This document shows positions 1-6,440 of a DNA stretch of 18,726 nt, piece by piece. Position numbers and translations under genes: made by a program. Source of the stretch: Lachnospiraceae bacterium UBA7199 (GTDB lineage Bacteria > Bacillota > Clostridia > Lachnospirales > Lachnospiraceae). The stretch lies in assembly GCA_002490775.1 (NCBI GenBank), contig DKUR01000033.1, forward strand, positions 1 to 18,726, read 5' to 3'. The notes beneath the pieces are model-generated. The model was not told the DNA's origin and ran no database searches. It was given only the letters and a program-made list of their open reading frames with translations. Position 1 is the first letter of the stretch, and every line of letters begins with the position of its first letter.

Positions 1-360
1 CCCTCCAAAACTTTGATTACCCCAGTAATCTTCTCCCTCTTGGGAAATACTGCTAATCCCAAAAAGTATCTGCAAAAAATCCTGCTTTTCATTCAAAATA
101 CGAATGATTCTCACTATATTACCCTCTATCCTATAAAAGATATAATTTGGTTTCACAATCAGATAATGATAATCCGTAGGATATTCAATTATCTCTTCTA
201 AACAAGAACCCGCTTTTGGAAACGTTTCCAACTGTCTGACCGCCAATGTGATTTCTCTGATACAAGCTTTTGCCTTTTCGTCTCCAAACTGCTTGGCAAC
301 ATAGGTTTTCACTCCCTGTAAATCTTCCAATGCCCTTGGTGCATAGGTTAATTTCGGCAT
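1..360 (-). CDS. RelE/ParE-family toxin of a type II toxin-antitoxin pair (3' end outside window)
   Basis: Read on the minus strand from ATG at 360, the frame stays open for 120 codons to the window edge, so the stop lies outside. The protein begins MPKLTYAPRALEDLQGVKTY and contains a KAGSCLEEI...DYHYLIVKPNYIFYRIEGNIVRIIRIL stretch, the arrangement of RelE/ParE toxins (an alpha-helical N-terminal half, then an antiparallel sheet ending in a hydrophobic RIIRIL strand). Family members are about 95-120 residues, so little should be missing. Family toxins either cleave mRNA on the ribosome (RelE) or poison gyrase (ParE), and the sequence alone does not decide which. The start codon follows the antitoxin stop by a single base, so the two are translated as an operon from the promoter near 630-658. 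Confidence 0.85.
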   Translation of the reverse strand, partial: MPKLTYAPRALEDLQGVKTYVAKQFGDEKAKACIREITLAVRQLETFPKAGSCLEEIIEYPTDYHYLIVKPNYIFYRIEGNIVRIIRILNEKQDFLQILFGISSISQEGEDYWGNQSFGG

Positions 361-361
361 A

Positions 362-607
362 TTATAATCCTAATGCAGCCTCTACCTCGTCCGTTGTTAA
401 CCAACCATTTTCTCTGGCAGACTGCTCTCCTTCTTCCAATTTCGATAAGAGTCTTATCGTTGCTTTTAATCTGTCCAGATCATCTACATCCACAATCGCA
501 TAAGCTCCTCTTCCATTCCGTGTTAAATATACCGGTTGATTTGCCCGTACTTCTTTTAATACTTCCGTATAATTTCTTAAGTCTGATATAGGTTTAATAT
601 TTGGCAT
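362..607 (-). CDS. Phd/YefM-family antitoxin
   Basis: An 81-residue protein starting MPNIKPISDLRNYTEVLKEV. This is the classic Phd/YefM N-terminus (I-x-x-I/V-S-D-L-R-N-x-x), which forms the DNA-binding dimer core. The YLTRNGRGAYAIVDVDDLDRL segment follows, then an acidic C-terminal tail expected to wrap the toxin. The start at 607 was chosen over a longer reading because AAAAGGAG lies 8 bases upstream and the protein then begins where the family does. The toxin follows after one base. Known family behaviour is autorepression of the operon, with toxin acting as co-repressor. The promoter near 630-658 would be the target, although no clear palindromic operator was identified there. Confidence 0.9.
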   Translation of the reverse strand: MPNIKPISDLRNYTEVLKEVRANQPVYLTRNGRGAYAIVDVDDLDRLKATIRLLSKLEEGEQSARENGWLTTDEVEAALGL

Positions 608-629
608 AGTAGAAACTCCTTTTAAATTT

Positions 630-658
630 ATTATATACAGACTCCTCAAAAATAGCAA
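630..658 (-). promoter_or_regulatory. Sigma-70 promoter of the toxin-antitoxin operon
   Basis: On the minus strand TTGCTA (658-653) and TATAAT (635-630) are separated by 17 bases, and the start of the antitoxin is 23 bases downstream of the -10. The -10 is a perfect match and the -35 is weaker, as expected for an autoregulated promoter. Confidence 0.6.
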
Positions 659-735
659 TGCAAATATACTCGTTAATTTACAGCATGTTCGAAATTACTT
701 TTACAATCCAAATTATCCTTCCTGCGTATCTGGCT

Positions 736-1227
736 CTACCCGCATTTCAAGTTGCCGTAAACATGGCTGAAATGAATGATCTCAAACAATATCCCTGTAC
801 TCAATAATAACCAGTTTTCCCGCCACAGTCCAATGAAAACATAATATAATGGCGGCAAAGCAACAATAAAAAACATCATTATTCCTGTTGTCTGATGACC
901 ATTAAAATATAGCCCCCATCCAATAAAATTCAATAGCAAAACAAAAACCGCCATGAAAAATCCGATCTTATATATCCCATTTCCGATATGAAAAAAGACT
1001 GCTTTCTCTTGAACAATAAACGTCATCATCGCAACACACAACGAACCTAACAGCTTTTCACATATATTTAATGCAACAGACGACTCCCGCATATTCATGA
1101 TTGGATTATTCTCCAACTTAAAAAATGGCATAATCATATACGGAATTTCCTGCATTGCAAATAAGAAAAATCCTAATATCCAAAACCCGATATATTGATC
1201 TCCAAAAATTTTAAACCATTTTATCAT
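736..1227 (-). CDS. Small polytopic membrane protein, function unknown
   Basis: A 163-residue protein beginning MIKWFKIFGDQYIGFWILGF. Five hydrophobic stretches look like membrane segments, at about residues 10-33, 54-73, 84-105, 111-131 and 134-152, with short polar loops. No catalytic or transport motif was recognised. A histidine pair near the C-terminus (IIHFSHVYGNLK) is the only polar feature inside a hydrophobic context. The start at 1227 is set by GGAGG 8 bases upstream; the reading from 1266 has no binding site. The gene is divergent from the MarR regulator and shares its roughly 180-base upstream region, so it could be a second MarR target. I do not recognise the family. Confidence 0.7.
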   Translation of the reverse strand: MIKWFKIFGDQYIGFWILGFFLFAMQEIPYMIMPFFKLENNPIMNMRESSVALNICEKLLGSLCVAMMTFIVQEKAVFFHIGNGIYKIGFFMAVFVLLLNFIGWGLYFNGHQTTGIMMFFIVALPPLYYVFIGLWRENWLLLSTGILFEIIHFSHVYGNLKCG

Positions 1228-1350
1228 CACAATAACCTCCGTGAATATTAGACACTCATGGTTCATCCGCCAATTCTACAAGTATACATATATAATAAAA
1301 CCACTAAAAAAGCAAATTTTTCAAAAAAGAAAACTGCGCAAAATTCAATC

Positions 1351-1387
1351 GCATACTATTGACATACAACAAAAAGTATGCTATGCT
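1351..1387 (+). promoter_or_regulatory. Strong promoter of the marR-type gene with an overlapping dyad (candidate operator)
   Basis: TTGACA (1359-1364) and TATGCT (1382-1387) are separated by exactly 17 bases. GCATAC (1351-1356) and GTATGC (1376-1381) form an inverted repeat enclosing the -35 and ending at the -10, a position where a bound repressor would block polymerase. Autoregulation by the adjacent MarR protein is inferred from this position. Confidence 0.65.
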
Positions 1388-1411
1388 TTCTCACAGATCG
1401 GAGGGCTCGCG

Positions 1412-1843
1412 TTGAAAGAAAAAAATAATTGCGGCATGCTGATACGTCAGATAAACAACGCATTAGAGAAAAGAGTAAATAACCAGCTGAAAGAAAAAGA
1501 CCTCACTTTTTCTCAAATGTCTGCCTTAATTGAGATATTAAATGCACCAGCAAAAAAACTTACCTTTAAGGAATTGGAAAAGCGCTTGTCATTGGCACAG
1601 TCCACAACCGCCGGGTTGATTTCACGACTGGAGCAGAAAAAGCTGGTTATCGTTTCCGGGGACAGCGATGATAAGCGGATCAAATATGTGGAAATCACTT
1701 CTCTCGGAGAAAAATTCTGTCAGGAAGCAAGACAGGAAATGGAGCATACAGAAAAAATGCTTTTGGAAAACCTTTCCACTGCGGAAAAAGAAAGTCTGCT
1801 GTCTATGTTGGAAGAAGTAAACCGCACAGCAAGAAGACTCTAA
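1412..1843 (+). CDS. MarR-family transcriptional regulator
   Basis: A 143-residue regulator starting at TTG 1412 with GGAGGG at 1400-1405, six bases upstream. A longer reading from 1241 exists, but it would span the promoter at 1359-1387 and has no binding site. The sequence carries the MarR winged helix: LTFSQMSALIEIL, then helix-turn-helix LTFKELEKRLSLAQSTTAGLISRLEQKKLV, then the wing VSGDSDDKRIKYVEITSLGEKF with the typical D-D-R-x-K-x-x-x-x-T-x-x-G signature, and a C-terminal dimerisation helix. MarR proteins usually repress an adjacent efflux or redox gene and release DNA on binding a phenolic ligand or by cysteine oxidation. The gene next downstream is a MATE exporter, the usual type of target, but that gene is damaged here. 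Confidence 0.9.
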   Translation: MKEKNNCGMLIRQINNALEKRVNNQLKEKDLTFSQMSALIEILNAPAKKLTFKELEKRLSLAQSTTAGLISRLEQKKLVIVSGDSDDKRIKYVEITSLGEKFCQEARQEMEHTEKMLLENLSTAEKESLLSMLEEVNRTARRL

Positions 1844-1844
1844 T

Positions 1845-1865
1845 GTCTGCCTGCATTGGGCAGAC
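1845..1865 (+). other. Stem-loop between marR and the MATE gene
   Basis: GTCTGCC (1845-1851) pairs perfectly with GGCAGAC (1859-1865) across a 7-base loop, immediately after the marR stop. It is followed by an A run rather than T residues, so it does not look like a plus-strand intrinsic terminator. It may be a partial terminator or an mRNA-stabilising hairpin. Confidence 0.4.
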
Positions 1866-1882
1866 AAAAAAATGTTTATATC

Positions 1883-1914
1883 AATCGCTAGCTTTTAATC
1901 GTTAGCAATCGTTT
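1883..1914 (+). repeat. Short direct repeats upstream of the MATE gene
   Basis: AATCGCTAGC (1883-1892), AATCGTTAGC (1897-1906) and the partial copy AATCGTTT (1907-1914) are stacked just before the AAAGGAGG binding site at 1917-1924. They could be a regulator-binding array or slippage-derived repeats. No promoter hexamers were identified within them. Confidence 0.4.
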
Positions 1915-1930
1915 GAAAGGAGGAACACAC

Positions 1931-3126
1931 ATGACGCTTTGCAGGTTGCAGCCGTATCTCTCGCAACGCCTGTATTTCTGATCTTTATGGCAGTAGGGAC
2001 CGTTTTCGGCATTGGCGGTACCTCTGTCATTTCCCGTGCATTGGGCGAAGGGAAAGAAGACTATGCAAAAAAAGTCTGTTCTTTCTGCATGTGGAGTTGT
2101 ATCCTGATCGGCGTAATCATAGCCGCGCTGTTTCTGATTTTTATGAACCCTATCCTGTCTCTGATCGGAGCAAGTTCCGATACCTGGGATTTGACAAAAA
2201 CCTATTTGACTATCGTTGCCTGTAGCGGGCCTTTTGTGCTGATTTCAAACTGTTATACAAATGTTATCCGTGCAGAGGGAAAATCAGGTCACGCTATGAT
2301 GGGACAGCTTCTCGGAAATCTGTTTAACGTCATTCTGGATCCGGTTATGATTTTAGGTTTCGGCTGGAATATAGCAGGTGCGGCGATTGCCACCGTAATC
2401 GGGAATGTGATCGGCGCCGGATATTATATCTGCTACTTTCTCCGTGGAAAATCAAGTCTCAGTATCCGCTTCAAAGATTTGACAGTGAGAAACAGAGTTT
2501 GCAGCAGTGTTCTGGCAATCGGCGTTCCCGCCGCCTTAGGCTCTCTGTTAATGAGCATTTCCCAAATTATAATCAACAGCCAAATGGCTGAATATGGGGA
2601 TATGGCAATTGCCGGAATGGGCGTTGCAATGAAAGTCGTTACGATTACCGGAATGGTATGTATGGGTTTAGGGCAGGGCGTACAGCCCTTGCTCGGTTAC
2701 TGTGTAGGGGCGAAGCTGTGGAAAAGGTTTCAAGATGTTTTCCGGTTCTCAGCTATATTTGCCCTGCTTTTGGGCGCCTTTTTGACAATCCTCTGTTACC
2801 TTTCCGTCAATCGGATCGTCGGCATATTTTTGACTGATACGACTGCTTTTGAGTATGCCGTCCAGTTTTCACGCATCCTATTGACAACCAGTTTTCTGTT
2901 TGGTCTGTTTTATGTCCTTGTCAATGGCATACAGGCTATGGGGGCGGCCACCGCTTCCCTCGTTATCAGTTTGAGCAGACAGGGCCTTATCTATATCCCT
3001 GCCCTGTTCATCCTGAAGGCGGCCCTTGGTCTGACCGGGCTTGCATGGGCGCAGCCCGTGGCCGATCTGTTTTCTACGATCCTTGCCGTTGTACTGTACA
3101 TGAAAACATACCGCAAATTAAGCTAG
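1931..3126 (+). pseudogene. MATE-family multidrug efflux transporter with 5' deletion
   Basis: The frame open from 1906 to 3126 gives about 395 residues from TTG 1939 onward, clearly a MATE transporter (TPVFLIFMAVGTVFGIGGTSVISRALGEG, PVMILGFGWNIAGAAIATVIGN, GLGQGVQPLLGYCVGA). Intact relatives are about 445-455 residues and have a first membrane helix before the ALQVAAVS stretch; that helix is missing. A good AAAGGAGG site and ATG (1931) remain in front, but this ATG reads only about 16 codons before a stop, because the bases after ATGA jump directly into GACGCTTTGCAG in another frame. The simplest reading is a deletion of roughly 50 codons that kept the start codon and lost helix 1. A truncated protein from TTG 1939 or a later ATG is possible but would lack the first helix of the N-lobe. 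The 3' end overlaps the convergent macrodomain gene by 9 bases. Confidence 0.8.
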
Positions 3127-3954
3127 GATTTTTTTGTAAAGTTCATAGTCGCTGTCCTTAAAAACATTAAAAATGATCCGTTCCGGACAATCGTCGTGCT
3201 TTTCCAGAAATGCCGATACTGTTTTCCATGCGATTTCCGCCGCCCTATCATTGGGAAAATGAAACTCCCCCGTGGAAATACAGCAGAACGCTACGGATTT
3301 GATTTTATGCTCAAGACAGCATTTCAGGACGTTTTCATAACAATTTTGCAAGTCCAGACATAGTTTATCATTCAGCCGATCATACACAATCGGCCCAACC
3401 GTATGGATCACATAATCGCAGGGCAGATTATAGCCTGAGGTCAAAGTGGCTGTGCCCGTCGGTTCTTCGTAGCTTCTGCCATATTTCAACCGTCTTTGGT
3501 ACATGATGTGGCTGCATTCTTCCCGCAGCTGCATCCCCGCCGCACTGTGAATGGCATTGTCAATGCACCTGTGGCAGGGCACAAAGCAGCCCAGCATCTG
3601 TGAATTGGCCGCGTTCACAATGGCACCGACTTCCAGCCTTGTAATATCCCCCTGCCAGAGCGATATTTTGTCCGCATGAGAGGAATTACTGCCAAGGGCT
3701 TCCTTTATTGTGGGAATATCCGCCAACTTAACAATCCCCCTTGCCTTTTTCTCCTCCTGCAAATACGCATCCTGCAAATTTGTCAGTTCATCGGAAAGCT
3801 CTCTTGGCATACGGATATTCATAAGAGAACGGATTGCCCTTTTCTTTTCTTCTAAGCTGTATTCTTCGGTTTCCAGCTCTTTATATTCCACCGAATCCGC
3901 CTTCAATTTTTCCAATAGTATCTCTGCCTTTTCTGCTCCGCTCATTGCTGACAC
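3118..3954 (-). CDS. Zinc-type macrodomain protein, SirTM-linked (protein-ADP-ribose hydrolase)
   Basis: A 278-residue protein starting at GTG 3954. GAGGAAAGG, overlapping the SirTM stop, is placed correctly for that start. An N-terminal helical region (about 1-90, with RAIRSLMNIRMP and LQDAYLQEEKKARGIV) precedes a macrodomain (about 95-278) with QGDITRLEVGAIVNAAN (101-117), the GCFVPCHRCIDN motif at 122-133, and ISTGEFHFP near 226-234. The C-x4-H-x-C pattern (C123, H128, C130) matches the zinc site of the sirtuin-linked Zn-macrodomains. Known family members remove ADP-ribose from proteins modified by the partner sirtuin. Here the gene follows the SirTM gene by 10 bases, which supports that pairing. 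The C-terminus is intact and converges with the damaged MATE gene, overlapping it by 9 bases. Confidence 0.92.
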   Translation of the reverse strand: MSAMSGAEKAEILLEKLKADSVEYKELETEEYSLEEKKRAIRSLMNIRMPRELSDELTNLQDAYLQEEKKARGIVKLADIPTIKEALGSNSSHADKISLWQGDITRLEVGAIVNAANSQMLGCFVPCHRCIDNAIHSAAGMQLREECSHIMYQRRLKYGRSYEEPTGTATLTSGYNLPCDYVIHTVGPIVYDRLNDKLCLDLQNCYENVLKCCLEHKIKSVAFCCISTGEFHFPNDRAAEIAWKTVSAFLEKHDDCPERIIFNVFKDSDYELYKKILA

Positions 3955-3964
3955 CAGCCTTTCC

Positions 3965-4834
3965 TCAAATGCTGTTTTGACTGTTCAGGTCAAATATAAC
4001 CTTTGCCATATCGCCGCCGATACCGACCGCCCTGTTCCCTAAGTCCTCCGGGACAACGGCTTCATTCCTATTCAACCTGACCAGAGACAAGTTTTTGTTT
4101 TCACGAACCATTCTCTCAAAGGGAAAGCGAATAATCGTCGGTGTGTTAAAGCCAACGCCCAGTTCCAGCAGCACGCCCTTTTTCTGTTTCATCATATTCA
4201 GGAAATCGCGATAACGCCCTGCTGCCTCATGCCAGTTTTCATCTTCCACAAAATACTGATCACAGCGAAGGTGCATCGCCATATTGCCGCCACAGACCGG
4301 ACATTTCGGCACCATTTCGGAGGGCACCAGACAGTCACGCCTTGCCTGATCCATCTGTCGAAACAGATCCTCCGCATCGTAAATCCTGGGATGGCATCCC
4401 TTTTCACATTGGATATTGCCATAATCTCCCTGTGTCGCAAAGATGCGTTCCGTCTGAAATCCGGCTTTTTGAAACTGATGATCCACATTCGTTGTCAAAA
4501 CGAAATGCTCTTTTTCCTTAACGATCTCATAAAGCTGTTTGTATAGGGGCATCGCGGGCGGCAGAAAGCGGTTTATCATGCTGTGCTTTGACCAGTATCC
4601 CCATTTTGCCTCCTGCGTGGGAAACGGGTAAAAACCCGCCGCATACATATCCGTCATATACATGGGACCGTATTTCTCTATAAACTCACCAAAATTATCG
4701 GTAAACCGTTTTCCGCTGTAAGCAAGTCCTGCTGCTGTAGAAGCGCCCGCTCCCGCGCCGATCAGAATGAAGTCAGCCTCTTTTATCAGTGTGGACACCT
4801 GTTCAATCTGCTCTTCATAGGGAATATCCTTCAT
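3965..4834 (-). CDS. Class M sirtuin (SirTM), likely protein ADP-ribosyltransferase
   Basis: A 289-residue protein from ATG 4834, preceded by AAAGGGG at 9 bases; an in-frame TTG three codons earlier lies too close to that site. The Rossmann-type NAD site is GAGAGAS (26-32). TTNVDHQF (114-121) corresponds to the sirtuin T-Q-N-I-D-x-L-H strand. Four cysteines in C-x3-C...C-x2-C arrangement (C143, C147, C178, C181) form the zinc module. The catalytic histidine of deacetylating sirtuins is replaced by glutamine in the ATQGDYG motif (about residue 135), the hallmark of SirTM proteins, which transfer ADP-ribose instead of removing acyl groups. The gene lies between the SnoaL-like gene (15 bases upstream) and the macrodomain gene (10 bases downstream), all in one operon. 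SirTM loci described so far usually also carry a GcvH-like carrier and an LplA2 ligase; neither is in this window. Confidence 0.92.
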   Translation of the reverse strand: MKDIPYEEQIEQVSTLIKEADFILIGAGAGASTAAGLAYSGKRFTDNFGEFIEKYGPMYMTDMYAAGFYPFPTQEAKWGYWSKHSMINRFLPPAMPLYKQLYEIVKEKEHFVLTTNVDHQFQKAGFQTERIFATQGDYGNIQCEKGCHPRIYDAEDLFRQMDQARRDCLVPSEMVPKCPVCGGNMAMHLRCDQYFVEDENWHEAAGRYRDFLNMMKQKKGVLLELGVGFNTPTIIRFPFERMVRENKNLSLVRLNRNEAVVPEDLGNRAVGIGGDMAKVIFDLNSQNSI

Positions 4835-4849
4835 CTTTCTCAACCCCTT

Positions 4850-5623
4850 TTAAAATTTTCCGTTCGTATTCTGCCAGCTTTCCTTGTCTGCAATGGTTTC
4901 CATTACATCCCAATGCTCGGCAATCTTACCGTTCTCCACTCTCCACAAGTCATAGTAGCTGGTGGGGGCTCCGCCAAAGGTTCCCTCGCTGACAGCCAGC
5001 ACATAATTTCCCTGTGCAAGCACCTGATGTACCGTTGTGTAGATCATCTGGATATTCTGCTTGGCCAAAGCGGCGAGGGCAGCCCCCAGACCGGACAGGC
5101 CGTGCGCAATTCCCGTATTGTGCTGGATATAAGTATCTCCGTCAAAATACTCCGGTGTCTTTTCCGAGTGGTTCCCCTGCATTACATCATACAGAAAATC
5201 CCTGACAAGCTGGCGGTTTTCTTCCGTTTTATCTAAATCCTTGATCGGAGCCACGTTATCAATCTGCGTATGGCCGGACGGATTCGGTTCTGCCTTGTCA
5301 GCAAGATTATCCCAGTGCTCCGCGATTCTGCCCTCGCTGTCGAAACGGAAGATATCAAACGCTACCTGCTCGCCTGCTCCTGCAAAATTGTAAACCGTCT
5401 GTAAAAATACCTTGTTGCCATCCTCATAAGCGCGGATATTGTTTACGGTTGTCTTAACCGGTGCAGATGCAAGATAGTTCACGCTTCCGACAAACGCGTC
5501 ACGCCCTGTACCGTATGCCAGATTATGCTGGATATATCCCTCTGCCAGCAGAGACGCCGCCTTCTCTGCATCACCTGTTGCGAATGTTCCGATCAGTTCC
5601 TTTGCCTTTTCAATCTGTGTCAT
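4850..5623 (-). CDS. Tandem SnoaL-like (NTF2-fold) protein heading the SirTM operon
   Basis: A 257-residue protein with AGGAGG 8 bases before ATG 5623. It is an internal duplication of a SnoaL/NTF2-like unit. The first half has YIQHNLAYGTGRDAF and DIFRFDSEGRIAEHWDNL; the second half has YIQHNTGIAHGLSGL and DLWRVENGKIAEHWDVM. Each half therefore carries the YIQHN strand and the IAEHWD signature of the family, joined by a PNPSGHTQIDNVAPIKDLDKTEEN linker. SnoaL-like proteins are cone-shaped barrels used as small-molecule isomerases, hydrolases or binding proteins, so the fold gives no definite reaction. No signal peptide is visible, so the protein is probably cytoplasmic. It is the first gene of the operon, expressed from the promoter at 5689-5717, and is followed after 15 bases by SirTM. 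Acting as the ADP-ribosylation target or on the toxic compound sensed by the Rrf2 regulator are both open ideas. Confidence 0.88.
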   Translation of the reverse strand: MTQIEKAKELIGTFATGDAEKAASLLAEGYIQHNLAYGTGRDAFVGSVNYLASAPVKTTVNNIRAYEDGNKVFLQTVYNFAGAGEQVAFDIFRFDSEGRIAEHWDNLADKAEPNPSGHTQIDNVAPIKDLDKTEENRQLVRDFLYDVMQGNHSEKTPEYFDGDTYIQHNTGIAHGLSGLGAALAALAKQNIQMIYTTVHQVLAQGNYVLAVSEGTFGGAPTSYYDLWRVENGKIAEHWDVMETIADKESWQNTNGKF

Positions 5624-5655
5624 AATAGTATCCTCCTTTTATTCGGTTTATTTTT

Positions 5656-5678
5656 AATGTAACTTCCGTTGTTACATT
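5656..5678 (-). promoter_or_regulatory. Rrf2-type operator copy B, in the leader of the SnoaL-SirTM-macro operon
   Basis: A perfect dyad with arms AATGTAAC (5656-5663) and GTTACATT (5671-5678) and a 7-base centre, which is also AATGTAA-N9-TTACATT. It lies just downstream of the expected transcription start and shares size and core (TGTAA-N9-TTACA) with the other three copies in this region. Confidence 0.7.
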
Positions 5679-5688
5679 CGATATCCAT

Positions 5689-5727
5689 ACTATAGCATCC
5701 TCTTGTTGTAATGTCAATGGTTACAAC
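5689..5727 (-). promoter_or_regulatory. Promoter of the SnoaL-SirTM-macro operon with overlapping operator copy A
   Basis: On the minus strand TTGACA (5717-5712) and TATAGT (5694-5689) are 17 bases apart. A perfect dyad GTTGTAA-N9-TTACAAC (5705-5727) has the -35 box inside it, so binding would block initiation. Regulation by the adjacent Rrf2 protein is inferred from the matching dyads at that gene and at the MATE promoter. Confidence 0.75.
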
Positions 5728-5738
5728 CAAATTTTTTT

Positions 5739-5781
5739 AAAAAAATTTCAAGGCATTCGGACGTTTCCTGCAATGCCTTGA
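5739..5781 (-). terminator. Intrinsic terminator after the Rrf2 gene
   Basis: On the minus strand a perfect 10-bp stem (TCAAGGCATT with AATGCCTTGA, 14-base loop) is followed two bases later by seven T residues. It starts just past the Rrf2 stop codon and separates that gene from the SnoaL operon promoter. Confidence 0.8.
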
Positions 5782-5785
5782 TTTT

Positions 5786-6238
5786 TCAACTATTTTCACT
5801 ATTCTCCGTGTTCAGATATTTCTCCGTGTCCCGCTTGACGTCCGCCAGTGTAATCGCCGCAAGTTCTCTTTCCAATGCATTCTGTACCCGAAGCAGCTTG
5901 TCATCTAAAATGTAATGAATATTTTTCCCTACAGGGCAATTCGTACTCGGATTTTCATGAAAGTGAAATAATTCCCCATTTTCGACGCACTCCACAGCGT
6001 TGTATATATCTAAAAAAGTAATTTCGCTTAACGGCCTTGTAACAGCAGCGCCTCCTGTTCCCCGCGCCACCTTGATCAGGCCGGCGCCTTTTAGCTGACC
6101 TAAAATTTTCCTTATAATGACAGGATTTACATTGGTACTTCCTGCAAGGAAATCACTGGTTACTTTATACTCGCTTCCGAATGTGTCTATACAGGCAAAA
6201 ATGTGAATCGCCAAGGTAAACCGACTTGAAATCTGCAT
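5786..6238 (-). CDS. Rrf2-family transcriptional regulator (YwnA/HypR-like, single-cysteine type)
   Basis: A 150-residue protein from ATG 6238 (AAAGGCGG about 9 bases upstream). MQISSRFTLAIHIFACIDTF and the helix-turn-helix VTSDFLAGSTNVNPVIIRKILGQLKGAGLIKVARGTGGAAVTRPLSEITFLDIYNAVE are typical Rrf2. The three-cysteine iron-sulfur cluster motif of IscR/NsrR is absent. One cysteine lies in the STNCPVGKNI motif, as in the YwnA group, plus one near residue 15, so thiol-based or electrophile sensing is more likely than cluster sensing. The gene has its own promoter overlapped by a copy of the 23-bp dyad, which suggests autorepression. Matching dyads on the flanking SnoaL-SirTM-macro and MATE promoters make it the likely local repressor of both. 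The effector is unknown. Confidence 0.9.
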   Translation of the reverse strand: MQISSRFTLAIHIFACIDTFGSEYKVTSDFLAGSTNVNPVIIRKILGQLKGAGLIKVARGTGGAAVTRPLSEITFLDIYNAVECVENGELFHFHENPSTNCPVGKNIHYILDDKLLRVQNALERELAAITLADVKRDTEKYLNTENSENS

Positions 6239-6262
6239 AGGTATCTACCGCCTTTCCATCTC

Positions 6263-6301
6263 ATTTTACTCCGCTCCCGTTGTAATGTCAACGATTACAA
6301 T
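6263..6301 (-). promoter_or_regulatory. Promoter of the Rrf2 gene with operator copy C
   Basis: On the minus strand TTGACA (6291-6286) and TAAAAT (6268-6263) are 17 bases apart. The dyad at 6279-6301 (GTTGTAA-N9-TTACAAT in plus-strand reading, one outer mismatch) surrounds the -35 exactly as copy A does at the SnoaL promoter. Confidence 0.75.
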
Positions 6302-6318
6302 TCGCGTCAAAAAATCCT

Positions 6319-6358
6319 TTGAAATTTTTTTTGCGGTTGTATATAATATAAATACAAC
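6319..6358 (+). promoter_or_regulatory. Promoter of the MATE gene with operator copy D
   Basis: On the plus strand TTGAAA (6319-6324) and a perfect TATAAT (6342-6347) are 17 bases apart. A perfect dyad GTTGTAT-N9-ATACAAC (6336-6358) covers the -10 and the start region. It has the same arm and spacer lengths as copies A-C. Confidence 0.75.
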
Positions 6359-6440
6359 GTGTAGCTTACATGCGTAATTCCGGTTGCGTATGGACTGCAC
6401 GTTTATTTTTGTGGAAACAAAGAAAAGGAATGGTGAAGAA

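Noticed and set aside
1241..1411. Longer N-terminus for the MarR protein starting at 1241
   Set aside because: It would cross the promoter at 1359-1387, has no ribosome site, and the added residues resemble no MarR protein.
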